This document shows positions 36,307-45,489 of a stretch of 64,000 nt of DNA, in pieces. The stretch's first letter is position 1. Each line of letters opens with the position of its first letter. The position numbers and the translations under genes were made by a program. Source of the stretch: Hymenobacter cellulosilyticus (lineage in GTDB: Bacteria > Bacteroidota > Bacteroidia > Cytophagales > Hymenobacteraceae); assembly GCF_022919215.1 (NCBI RefSeq), contig NZ_CP095046.1, positions 1,850,501 through 1,914,500 on the forward strand. Reading direction: 5' to 3'. The notes beneath the pieces were generated by a model. That model was not told the origin of the DNA and ran no database searches. It worked only from the letters and a program-made list of their open reading frames with translations.

Positions 36307-37052
36307 CTATTTACGTTTCAGGGCCTGGGCCACGGCCTGGTTGAGCAGGGGCTCCATCACGCGGTAGCCAGCCAGGTTGGGGTGCACGCCGTCTTCGCCG
36401 TACACCTTTTTCAGACCCCCTTGCTCATCGGTCATGGCCGAGTGGAAGTCGAGGTAGGTGAGGCGCTGCTGGTCGGCGTAAGCTTTGAGCTGCTGGTTCA
36501 GGGCCAGAATCTTGGAGGCCGGGTTCAGGCCTTTGCGCCACCAGAAGTCGGTGGCGGGCAGCACCGAGGCCAGCACCACCCGGATGCGGTGGGCCTGCGC
36601 CAGCTCGACCATGCTCATGATATTTTCCATGGTGCGCTTGGGCACGTAAGGGCCGCGGTTTTCGGCTATGTCGTTGGTGCCCACGATAAGGACCACTACG
36701 GCCGGCCGCAGATTCACCACATCCTGGCGAAAGCGCAGCAGAGTTTGGTCGGTGGCTTGTCCGCTGATGCCCCGGCCGATGTAGCCGTAGGGCTTGCCCT
36801 TGAAAAAGGCGGAATCTTCTTTCACCCAGCCCTCGGTAATAGAGTTGCCGATGATGACCACCCGGGCCGGACTAGCCGGCGGCGGGGGCAGCCGCTCGTT
36901 GGCGGCGGCGTAGCGCTGCAGGTTGGCGTAGTCGGTGGGGGCTGAGCGGCCTGCTGGCCCAAAGCTACCACCGGAACCAGCAGGCCCGCGGTCAGCAGCA
37001 GGCGGCGCGCCAGGGCCCAAGCCGGAGTCGTACGTTTTCGAAGTGAGTTCAT
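36307..37052 (-). CDS. Exported SGNH/GDSL hydrolase (one frameshift as assembled)
   Basis: Restored length about 248 residues. Signal peptide MNSLRKRTTPAWALARRLLLTAGLLVP from 37052 is in another frame from the body; one C restored in the run 36937-36941 (plus-strand G run) joins it. Catalytic blocks of the SGNH family: Ser in VVIIGNSITEGW, Gly in RGISGQATDQTLLR, Asn in LIVGTNDIAENRG, and Asp-x-x-His in EDGVHPNLAGY. Such enzymes remove O-acetyl or similar esters from polysaccharides. Its place between GH30 genes and the sugar transporter suggests de-esterification of the same glycan. Confidence 0.85.
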
Positions 37053-37185
37053 GCCTGATATAACCGGAAAAGTGCGCAATCGGGCTGCCGTTTGAAGAAC
37101 CAAAGGCATGCTGGGTGAAAAAAGGCGCTACAATCGGCAGGGAGAGAAGAGGCGGGTTTCACCTCGGTTTCGGAGCCACTGGTTG

Positions 37186-37245
37186 CGGCTGTGCCGTGGC
37201 TGGGCAGTTACCCCTTACGGAGCCCGCCCAGCCACGGCACAGCCG
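37186..37245. repeat. Perfect 20-bp inverted repeat
   Basis: Arms 37186-37205 and 37226-37245 are exact reverse complements (CGGCTGTGCC.. / ..GGCACAGCCG) with a 20-base spacer. It lies between the last GH30 and the SGNH hydrolase. There is no U tail, so it is an mRNA-processing or insertion-type palindrome more than a terminator. Confidence 0.85.
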
Positions 37246-37256
37246 GGAGCTAGTAG

Positions 37257-38732
37257 TTAGTTGATGACGAAAGTCATGATGGAGTGAGCCTGGCTTACCA
37301 CCGGGGCCGACTGTCCCTGCATCCAGAGCTGGAACTCCTGCTTCTGGTCACCGTCGTTCATCACCACCACGGCCACTTTGCCATCGGTATTGATGAAGGC
37401 CGTGGAGCTCAGGTGGTCCCGGTTGGAGGAGCTCACGATACGCTTGGCACCGGGCCGGATGAACTTGGAGAAGTGGCCGATGTAGTAGTAGATGTTGGTG
37501 TAGAGCAGCTTGCCCGTGCGGGTGTCGCCGATGATAGGAGCGTAGCAGAAGTTCTTGACGTGGTTGGGGCCGCCCTGCTCGTCGAGCAGCACGTTCCAGT
37601 CGGTCCAGCCCACGTTGCCGTTGTTGAAGTCGTTAATCATCGACATGCCGTACTTCTCGCCCAGGGCCCAGTCGTTTACTTTGTTGAAGTCGAACTTCTC
37701 GATGCAGGCCTCGGTGAGCAGCAGGTTGGTGTTGGGGTAGGTTTCGCGCACGCGGCGCACGTTGTCGAACATCATCTGGCTGCCGGTCCAGGTTTCGTAC
37801 CAGTGGTAACCCACGCCCCACACGTACTGAGCGGCCTTGGGGTCGTCCAGAATGGTGCTAGCACGCTGGTACACCTGGTCCCGGTTGTGGTCCCAGGCAA
37901 TGAGTTTCCGGTCGCCCAAGCCGCCTTTTTTCAGGGTAGGGCCCAGGTATTCCTTAATAAAGTCGCGCTCCTCAGTGGCCGAAAATACGCAGGATTCCCA
38001 CGTCTGCACGGCCATGGGCTCGTTCTGGGTGCTCAAACCCCAGATTGGAATACCCTGGCGCTCATACTCCTTGATAAACTTGACGTAGTGGTCGGCCCAG
38101 GCTTGGCGGTACTGGGGCAGCAGCTTGCCGCCCTTCAACCGGTTGCTGTTGTCCTTCATCCAGGCCGGTGGGCTCCAGGGGGCCACGTACATCGTCAGCT
38201 TACCGCCGGCGGCGGCAATGGCCTGCTTGATAAAGGGAATGCGGTATTGCTCGTCGTGCTTAACGCTAAAGGTCTTCAGGCTCTCGTCCTTGTCGGCTAC
38301 GTAGTCGTAAGGTGCGGTGCTGAAGTCGGAGCTGGCAATAGTGGTGCGGGCCAGGGTGTAGCCAATGCCCTTGGTGGGGCTGTAGTAAGCCTGCATGAAC
38401 TCCTGCTGCTGGTCCTTGCTGAGCTTGGCGTAGGTTTCGGCCGAGGCGTCGGTCAGGGCCCCGCCGATACCGAGCAGGGTCTGAAACGTCTTGGTCGGAT
38501 CCACGAACACGCACACCTGAGACTCCAGGGGCTGGGGCGAGGGCTGAAAGCTGAGGCTGCCGGCCGTGGCCAGGCGCTGGTCGGAGCCGGCTACGGTGGC
38601 ATACACCTGGGCTTTTTTGCCGGCTACCGAATACGCTTTGAAGTTGCGGGCCGGGCTGACGGCATTCTGAGCCAGGGCGCTGCTTACGCTCAGGGCGGAG
38701 AGCAGCAGGGAGGGAAGGAGCTTATTGAGCAT
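37257..38732 (-). CDS. GH30 family glycoside hydrolase 1
   Basis: 491 residues from the ATG at 38732, giving a signal peptide (MLNKLLPSLLLSALSVSSALA). A TIM-barrel plus beta-sandwich, the GH30 layout. Acid/base Glu238 in STQNEP and nucleophile Glu341 in LLTEAC. YVAPWSPPAWMKDN, GVGYHWYETWTG and QGGPNH are further family blocks. It differs from the three other GH30 proteins in the window (different linker motif FQTLLGIGGALTDA) and resembles the glucosylceramidase-like / beta-glucosidase side of the family. No T9SS or lipobox, so it is periplasmic. Probably removes glucosyl units from oligosaccharides. Confidence 0.9.
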   Translation of the reverse strand: MLNKLLPSLLLSALSVSSALAQNAVSPARNFKAYSVAGKKAQVYATVAGSDQRLATAGSLSFQPSPQPLESQVCVFVDPTKTFQTLLGIGGALTDASAETYAKLSKDQQQEFMQAYYSPTKGIGYTLARTTIASSDFSTAPYDYVADKDESLKTFSVKHDEQYRIPFIKQAIAAAGGKLTMYVAPWSPPAWMKDNSNRLKGGKLLPQYRQAWADHYVKFIKEYERQGIPIWGLSTQNEPMAVQTWESCVFSATEERDFIKEYLGPTLKKGGLGDRKLIAWDHNRDQVYQRASTILDDPKAAQYVWGVGYHWYETWTGSQMMFDNVRRVRETYPNTNLLLTEACIEKFDFNKVNDWALGEKYGMSMINDFNNGNVGWTDWNVLLDEQGGPNHVKNFCYAPIIGDTRTGKLLYTNIYYYIGHFSKFIRPGAKRIVSSSNRDHLSSTAFINTDGKVAVVVMNDGDQKQEFQLWMQGQSAPVVSQAHSIMTFVIN

Positions 38733-38818
38733 AATGGAAAAAAAGATGCGCGGGGAGGACCGCATAAGTGGCCCGCCGGCTGCGGGATGCCGACGGGCCA
38801 CGGGTACAAAAAATCAGG

Positions 38819-40993
38819 CTAGCGGCTGATAACCAGGCGACGCTGCAGCTGCCCTTCGGCAGTGCCTACCCGCAGTACGTACACCCCGCTGGGCAGGGCG
38901 GCCACGTTCAGCGAGAAGGAGTTCAGGCCGGTTTTGGCCAGGGCATCAGGGCGTTGCAATACGGTTTTGCCGAGCATATCCACCAGGGTTATCTGCAAGG
39001 GCTGCGGCTGGTCGGCCGTGTAGTCGAAGTTCAGTTCGGAGGCTACCGTGGTAGGATAAAGCTGCAGACGCGCATCGGCAGCGGCACTGGTCGTGGCCAG
39101 GGCAGGGCGGGCCGCACCCTGGTCGGTAAACCACCACCGCTCGTTGTCGCCGCCGCCGTAGGTCCACTGCTGAATGGCCGCGCCGTCGGCCGTGGAGTTA
39201 TTCTGCACGTTGAGGGCTTTACCGCTATACTTGTTTACAATGCGGTACGTCCCGTCGCCGTTGGCCGTAATCAGCCAGTACTGGTTGTCAACGCTGGCCC
39301 AGTCCCACTGGTGAATCAGGGCGCCGTCGGCCGTGCTGGGCCCCACGATGTCGAGGCTCTTGTTGCTGTTCAGGTTCACGATGCGCACGTAGCCGCTACC
39401 TGCGTCGACGAGCTTCCATTTCTGGCTGGCCGTGTTAGCCCAGCCCCACTGCTGCACCCGGCCGCCGTTGGCGGTAGAGTTAGCCGAGACTTCCATGGTT
39501 TTGCCGCCGTTCTTGGAGCTGATCTGGTAGATGCGCCCCACGGTTGGGCCGCTGGGCGTGGGCGTTACCGTGCCGCCGCTCCACTTGTAGGTAGCTACTG
39601 CGCCGGCGGGCAGGGTGTAGGTGAAGGCCTGGTTGTTCCATACCACTTTAAACGTGCTTTGCGAGCTGCCATTGTTCAAGGCAATCAGGACTTTGGAGCC
39701 GTCGGGGTTGCGGAAAGCCACGTTTTCGATGCCACCGGCTACCGAGTTGGTCGCAATGCGCACCGCGCCGGGGTCCACAAACTTGCTGGCGTGGCCCAGG
39801 GCGTAGTATTCCGGGTTGCGCGTTACGCTGCCGTTGGTGTTGTTCACCGTTACCACGCCGCGGCAATCATTGCAGCCGCCGTTTTTCGGGCCGCTGTTCT
39901 GGTCGAGAACCAGGTTCCAGGTCAGCACGCTCTTGCTCCAGTTGCGGGTGTTGCCAATCAGGAAGTTGCCCACATGCCAGCGCAGGTCGCCCGAGAAGCT
40001 GCCGTTTACCGAGCCGGTGGCTTCCGTAAACCAGATGTCCTTGCTGGGGTAGGCATTGTGGACGGTGGTCATGTTCGGAATGCCGTTGGTGTCGGAGTAG
40101 CCGTGGAAGGCCGAGCCGGCCGCGTACTGAGCCGCGGCGGCATCCGCAAATACATCCATCGGGTAGTCCGGCCGGTCCCAGTTGTGGTCGTACACAATGA
40201 GCTTGGTATTGATATTCGCGTTGCGGAAGGCCGGCCCGATGTTGTTTTTCAGGAAGGCTGCCTGGTTGCCTGGGTCCATGCGCATGGCCATGTACGGGGC
40301 GGCATACAACGGCTCGTTCTGCAGGGTTACGGCATAAATCGGGAGGCCCTCGGCGGCATAGCCCTGCACGTATTTCACGAAGTAGTTGGCGTAGGCCTGG
40401 TACCAGGCCACGTTCAGCCAGCCGCCGCCGCGCAGATTGCCGGTTTCCTTCATCCAGGCCGGGGCCGACCACGGGGAGCCCATCAGCTTGATGGCGCCGT
40501 TTTTGGCCCGAGCGGCTTTCAGCATCGGAATCAGGTCAACCCGGTCGTTGTTCAGGTTGAAGTACGTCAGACTGGCGTCAGTCTGCCCGGCGGGGCGGTC
40601 ATCGTAGGTGAAGTCGCCCTGGGCCGAGAAGTCGGAGCCGCCCATGGTGTGGCGCAAAAAGCTCAGGCGGATGCCGCTGCCGGTAAAGAGGTCGTTGAGC
40701 AGGGCATCCCGCTGCGTGGCCGACATGTTGCGGTTCAGCACGTAGGCCGAGGAGCCCGTCATGGTGGCCCCGAAGCCATCCATGCTTTGGTAGGTGGTGC
40801 CCTCGTTTACCGTGATGGTGGTTGCGGCCGTGCCCGAGTTGGCCCCGAAGTTTACGGCAGCCTGGGGCTGCAGCAGCTTGCTTTGGTCACCCGTCGTCAT
40901 CCAGGAGCTCACACTCTGAGCCATTAGGGAACCAGGATGCAGGCTCAGGCCCGCGGCCACCAATCCGAGCAAGGATCTGGTAACATTTTTCAT
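38819..40993 (-). CDS. GH30 hydrolase 2 with ricin-type lectin and T9SS sorting domains
   Basis: 724 residues. Signal peptide to about residue 25. Catalytic domain 30-470 with Glu227 in LQNEPLYAAPY and Glu324 in IWFTEATGS. The substrate-binding block SPWSAPAWMKETGN is near 175. Residues 484-625 form a ricin-type beta-trefoil with three repeats (QQWGW, HQWDW and QQWTY), a carbohydrate-binding unit. The last 85 residues are a type IX sorting domain (LQLYPTTVASELNF, YVLRVG). The enzyme is therefore exported to the surface or medium and bound to polymeric substrate. It lies between two other GH30 genes, 86 bases from GH30-1. Confidence 0.92.
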   Translation of the reverse strand: MKNVTRSLLGLVAAGLSLHPGSLMAQSVSSWMTTGDQSKLLQPQAAVNFGANSGTAATTITVNEGTTYQSMDGFGATMTGSSAYVLNRNMSATQRDALLNDLFTGSGIRLSFLRHTMGGSDFSAQGDFTYDDRPAGQTDASLTYFNLNNDRVDLIPMLKAARAKNGAIKLMGSPWSAPAWMKETGNLRGGGWLNVAWYQAYANYFVKYVQGYAAEGLPIYAVTLQNEPLYAAPYMAMRMDPGNQAAFLKNNIGPAFRNANINTKLIVYDHNWDRPDYPMDVFADAAAAQYAAGSAFHGYSDTNGIPNMTTVHNAYPSKDIWFTEATGSVNGSFSGDLRWHVGNFLIGNTRNWSKSVLTWNLVLDQNSGPKNGGCNDCRGVVTVNNTNGSVTRNPEYYALGHASKFVDPGAVRIATNSVAGGIENVAFRNPDGSKVLIALNNGSSQSTFKVVWNNQAFTYTLPAGAVATYKWSGGTVTPTPSGPTVGRIYQISSKNGGKTMEVSANSTANGGRVQQWGWANTASQKWKLVDAGSGYVRIVNLNSNKSLDIVGPSTADGALIHQWDWASVDNQYWLITANGDGTYRIVNKYSGKALNVQNNSTADGAAIQQWTYGGGDNERWWFTDQGAARPALATTSAAADARLQLYPTTVASELNFDYTADQPQPLQITLVDMLGKTVLQRPDALAKTGLNSFSLNVAALPSGVYVLRVGTAEGQLQRRLVISR

Positions 40994-41137
40994 ACGCGTA
41001 AAAGGTTAAGGTTGTGGAAATTTCCCCGGTAAAGGGCGGAAGAGCAGCGTAGTGAAACAGGTGTGAGCAGGGCGGAGGGGGAGCGGAGGGCGGTAATTGA
41101 GGAGGTTACATGAAAGAGAGCAGGAAAAGCGCGTCGG
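40994..41137. other. Short gap between GH30 genes 2 and 3
   Basis: No hairpin or gene was seen. Confidence 0.45.
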
Positions 41138-42644
41138 CTACCAAACGTAGGTGCCCACGGCCCCGGCGCTGAGCGCGGTAGTTACCACCTTGCCACGGTA
41201 CTGAATGTCGAAGCTCTGCGACTGGGTGCTGCCGTTTTGCACGATGAGAACCTTCTTGCCGTCGGGGTTTTTGAAGGCCACGTTCGACAAGCTGCTGGGC
41301 ACGTTGGTATCGATACGGACCGAGCCGGGGCGGGCAAACTTAGCCGCGTGGGCCACCGTGTAGTAAGCCGTGTTGCGCGTCACGCTGTTGCCGTTGATGG
41401 TCAAAGCACCCAGGCAGGTGTTGCAGCCGCCGTCGGTGTAAGGACCGTAGTTCTGGTCGGCGGCCAGGTTCCACTCCAGCACGTTCTTGCTCCAGTTGCG
41501 CGTAGCCCCGATAACCAGGGTGTTGACGTGCCAGGCGAAGTCGGCGGCGAAGTTGCCGGGGCCGCCCACCCACTGCTCGGTGAAGTACACGTTCTTGGTA
41601 GGGAAGGCGTTGTGCACCGTGGTCAGGGCATTGATGTTGCCGGCGTAGAGGTGAAACGCCGAGCCATCCACGTACTGGCTGGCAACCGGGTCGGCCAGAA
41701 TGGCCATGGGGTAATCAATCCGGTCGGTGTTGTGGTCGTAGAGGATGATCTTGGTGTTCAGCCCCGCCGCCCGCAAAGCCGGGCCCACGTGGTTTTTGAT
41801 AAACTCGCCCTGCTCGGTGGCCGTCATGACCATGCTGGGGTTGTTGCCCCGTGCAGGGGCTCGTTTTGCAGGGTCACCGCGTCGAGCGTGATGCCCTCGG
41901 CCTGCATGGCTTTAAGGTATTTCACAAAGTACTGGGCATACACTCCGTAGTACTCGGGCTTCAGGGAGCCGCCTTTCAGGTTGCCGTTGGTTTTCATCCA
42001 GGCCGGCGCCGACCACGGCGACCCCAGAATCTTCAGACTGGGATTGATAGCCAGAATGCTCTTAAGAATCGGAAGCAGGTCGGTCTTCTCGGGGGCAATG
42101 CTGAATTTGTCGAGCTGGGGGTCGGTCTGTCCGGCCGGCAGGTCGTCGTAGGTAAAGGGCCGCGCGTCCAGGTCGGAAGCCCCGATGCTGATGCGCAGGT
42201 AGCTGGTGCCGATGTTGGTGTTGTCGGTGGCGAAAAGCTCCTGCAGCAGGGCCGCTTTGGTGGTAGCATTCAGCTGGTTGATCAGCATGGCGCTGCCGCC
42301 CGTGAGCGTGTAGCCGAACCCGTCAATCGACTGGTAGGTCTTGGTGGTATCCACCACGATGGTCGGGTTGGAGCTGGTCGGAGCCTGGAAGTTCAAAACC
42401 GCCGTGCTCTTCTGAAACAACGAGGCCTTGTCGGGCGTGGTCAGCCACAGGGCTACCTGCGAGGGGCCCGTTACCGGCGGATTGCCACCTCCGCCTCCCG
42501 TGCCGCCGGTGGTGCCCCCGTAGTGCCACCGGGTGCGGGCGAGTCCTCATTCTCGGAGGTACACTGCGTAAGCAGGGCTGCCGGCAGCAGCAGATAACTT
42601 AGGGCCAGGCAAAGGCGGCGGGCGGCGGAAGTGGAAAAGCGCAT
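41138..42644 (-). CDS. GH30 lipoprotein hydrolase 3 (two frameshifts as assembled)
   Basis: Restored length about 502 residues. It begins with a lipoprotein signal (MRFSTSAARRLCLALSYLLL, lipobox LLTQC) and a Gly/Thr-rich linker. The mature part has DGFGYTLTGGSA, LGSPWSAPAWMKTNG, Glu in TLQNEPLHGG and Glu in VYFTEQWVGG. Two bases are missing: one G in the run at 42515-42519 and one in the run at 41847-41850. The second creates the family HGGNNPSM segment. It is a close paralogue of GH30-4 at 43862 and less close to GH30-2, so a local duplication is likely. Surface lipoprotein; expected to cut polymer at the outer membrane. Confidence 0.87.
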
Positions 42645-42665
42645 AACAATAGCAGAAAAAATGAA

Positions 42666-42689
42666 GGCCGGCCCGGAAACGGGCCGGCC
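42666..42689 (-). terminator. Perfect 10-bp hairpin after the binding protein
   Basis: GGCCGGCCCG / CGGGCCGGCC with a GAAA tetraloop. The minus-strand U tail is a few bases further on. Confidence 0.75.
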
Positions 42690-42702
42690 AAAAAATGGGG
42701 GG

Positions 42703-43813
42703 TTACTCGACCACTACGCGGCGGGTGCTTAGCTCAGTTCCTACCCGCAGAGTAACCAGGTAAGAACCGGCCGGCAACTGGCGCAGTGGGGCCAGGGCCA
42801 GGGTATGAGCCCGGAGGCCTGGGCGGCGTCCAGCAGGTTCAGTACTTTCTGACCTAGGCTGTTGTACACGTCCACGGCCACGGAGGTAGCGGCGGGCACG
42901 GTGTAGGTCAGGCGGCTGTTGGCAGCCACGGGGTTGGGGTAAGCAGCAGCTTGCAAGGCTTCCGAAGCCGAGCGGCTGGCCAGCACGCCCGTGCCCACCT
43001 GGTAGGCGTAGCTCTGCCGGCCCGGAATCGAGCTGAAGTCGGGGTTGGCGCCCAGCGCGGCGCTCTGGCCCGGAATCTGGGGCAGCACGTCGGAGTAGAA
43101 CTCGCCCTTATCGGCCACATAAGCTGCCATCACCCGGAAAATGTCATTGGCCGAAGCTCCACCCAGGGCCGCCAGCGGGTACTCAATTTCCCAGCCGGTG
43201 GTGGTGTTAGCCGCCACGCTACCCGTCGCACTGGTTTTGTAGGACACTTTGCCGCCTACCACGCCGCTGTTAGCATCCGTAATGGTGAAGGCCGCGCCAG
43301 TCTTATTGGTCGAGCCCAAGTACACGTCGGGGCTTTGCCAGCGCTGTTGAGGTTGGCCGTATAGTCAATTTTGCTGTGGTACACGTCGCCGCTGCCGTTG
43401 GTGGCGAAAGGCGACACGGTCAGGCGGAAGCCGTAGTCGACGGGCATATCCAGCGTGGGCTGGCTATTAAACTGGGACGTATTATCGGAGCCGATAGGCA
43501 AGCGGGTATTGGCCGCTACGCCGGTTTTGTTGGGCGCGTCCAGGTAGAGCAGTAGGGCGTTGTAGTCACCTTTCTCGGGCGAGGCCACGACCATGATGTT
43601 CAGCGTGGTGGCCGTGGTGCCCATGTACAGGGCTTTCAGGCCCCGGTCGGCGGCCGAGTGCGTGCCGGTGTAGGTGCCCACCAGCTGGTACTTGCCCGCG
43701 CCCGTCCCGATTTCGGACGCAGCCAGGGTGCCATCCACGGTAATCTGGGCCTGAGCGCCCAAGGAAGCGGCCGTCAGAGCGGCTACGGCGGAGAGAGTAA
43801 AGATTTTTTTCAT
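42703..43813 (-). CDS. Exported carbohydrate-binding protein with T9SS sorting domain (two frameshifts as assembled)
   Basis: Restored length about 370 residues. Signal peptide MKKIFTLSAVAALTAASLGA with AQA cleavage. The body has a beta-sandwich with ITVDGTLAASEIG, LNIMVVASPEKGDYNALLLYLD, DYGFRLTV and WEIEYPLAALGG, in the style of CBM9-like binding domains. The tail (YPNPVAANSRLTYTVP, then RQLPAGSYLVTLRVG) is a type IX sorting domain. Missing bases near 43341 and 42810 account for two frame changes. It probably takes the role of a surface glycan-binding protein in the PUL, in place of SusE/F, but is exported by T9SS and not as a lipoprotein, which is unusual for that role. I cannot confirm the CBM9 assignment by eye. 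Confidence 0.7.
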
Positions 43814-43861
43814 GGGAATTTTGGGAATAGGGGTGTAAAAGAAGAGTCAGGAAAAAAGGTG

Positions 43862-45288
43862 CTACCAGACGTAGGTACCTACACCGCCGGCGGGCAGGGT
43901 AGTGGCAAAGGCCTTGCCCTGGTGGCGTACGCTAAAGGTTTGGGCCGCAGGACTGTCGTTCTGTACTACCAGCACCTTGTCGCCATTGGGGCCTTAAAAG
44001 CCACGTTGGGTAGCTTGTCGGGTAGCGTTGAGCCGATGCGGACCGAGCCGGGGCGGGCAAATTTGCTGGCGTGGGCAATGATGTAGTAGGCGTCTTCGCG
44101 GGTCACGTTGTTGCCGTCCAGGGTCAGAGCGCCGCGGCACTCGGTGCATCCGCCGGGCGTGTGCGGGTTCTGCTGCGGGTCGGCGGCCAGGTTCCACTCC
44201 AGCACGGTGCGGCTCCAGTTGCGGGTGGCCCCGATGATGAGGGTGCGCACGTGCCAGGGCAGGTTTTCGGCAAACTTGCTTTTCGAGCCTACCCACTGCT
44301 CGGTGAAGTACACGTTCTTGTCGGGGTGGGCGTCGTGCACCTTGCCCAGGGCGTCAATCTGCCCGGCGTACATGTGGAAGGCCGAGCCGTCCACGTACTT
44401 CTTGGCTTCGGGGTCGTTCAGAATGGTGAGCGGGTACTCGGGCTTGTCGCAGTTGTGGTCGTACACGATGATTTTCGTGTCGAGCTTGGCCTGCTGAAAC
44501 GCCGGGCCCAGGTTCTTTTTCACGAACTCGGCCTGCTGCTCAGCCAGCATCAGCAAGCTGGGATTGTTGCCGGGGTGCAGGGGCTCGTTTTGTACCGTGA
44601 TGGCGTCGATGCGCACGCCCTTGGCCTTCATGCCCTGCACGTACTTCACGAAGTAGCGGGCGTAAGCGTCGTAGAACTCAGGCTTCAGCGAGCCGCCCTT
44701 GGATTCGCCGTTGGTTTTCATCCAGGTGGGCGGCGACCAGGGGGAGCCCAGAATCTTGATTTTGGGGTTGATGGCCAGAATTTCCTTGAGCACCGGAATC
44801 AGGTGGGGCTCGTCGGGAGCCAGGCTGAACTTGGTAAGCTGGGGGTCGGTTTGACCGGCCGGCAGGTCGTCGTAGCTGAAAACCTGTGCATCGAGGTCGG
44901 AAGCCCCGATGCTCAGGCGGAGGTAGCTCACGCCGATATGGTTGCCGTCGGTGCCGAAAAGCTCCTGCAGCAGGGCCTTGCGCTCCGTTGTGCCCATGCG
45001 GTGCAGCAGCTCGGCCGAGCCGCCGGTAAGGCAGTAGCCGAAGCCGTCGATGGGCTGGAAAGTCTGTTTTTCGTCGATGTCAATAACGGCGCCCGTTGGC
45101 TGGGCGTCGCTCCAGGGCTGAGCGGCCTGGTTTTGAAACAGGGAAGTTTTATCCGTCGTCGTCAGCCAGAAAGCCGCGCCGCGGCCACTGGCCGAGTTGG
45201 CCTGGGGCACCCGCTGGCAGCCGGAATTCAGGCCCAGCACCAGCAGCAGGGAAAGGGCAGAGGCGGATAAGGAAAGAGTGCGGAACAT
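43862..45288 (-). CDS. GH30 lipoprotein hydrolase 4 (one frameshift as assembled)
   Basis: Restored length about 475 residues from the ATG at 45288. A lipoprotein signal (MFRTLSLSASALSLLLVLG, lipobox LNSGC) is followed by AFWLTTTDKTSLFQ and the GH30 barrel. DGFGYCLTGGSA, GSPWSPPTWMKTNG, Glu in TVQNEPLHPGNNPS and Glu in VYFTEQWVGSKSK mark the active site. The frame breaks near 43988; one base restored in the G run gives KAPNGDKVLVVQN and carries on to TYVW and the stop at 43862. First hydrolase after susD, 200 bases away, and the most similar to GH30-3. Confidence 0.88.
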
Positions 45289-45377
45289 GCGAAAAGGAAA
45301 AAGTAAGCGGAGAGCAGTAATACGCGGCAGATCTGTGCCGCCGGAGGCTAAGGGAGCAGGCAGCAGGTGAAGCCTGC

Positions 45378-45415
45378 GGGCCGGTTTCGTTTCTCTCCCA
45401 CACCGAAACCGGCCC
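45378..45415 (-). terminator. Long hairpin between susD and GH30-4
   Basis: Perfect 12-bp stem GGGCCGGTTTCG / CGAAACCGGCCC with a 14-base loop, no U tail. It is likely to block exonucleases or attenuate, more than terminate. Confidence 0.7.
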
Positions 45416-45458
45416 CGGCTTCGCACGACCAGGCCTCCCCTTGGTCGCGCAAAACAAA

Positions 45459-45484
45459 GTCGGGGGCGTTGCAGCGCCCCCGAC
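45459..45484 (-). terminator. Terminator just after susD
   Basis: Perfect 10-bp stem GTCGGGGGCG / CGCCCCCGAC with TTGCAG loop, followed by a T-rich stretch on the minus strand. Confidence 0.85.
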
Positions 45485-45489
45485 CGAGC

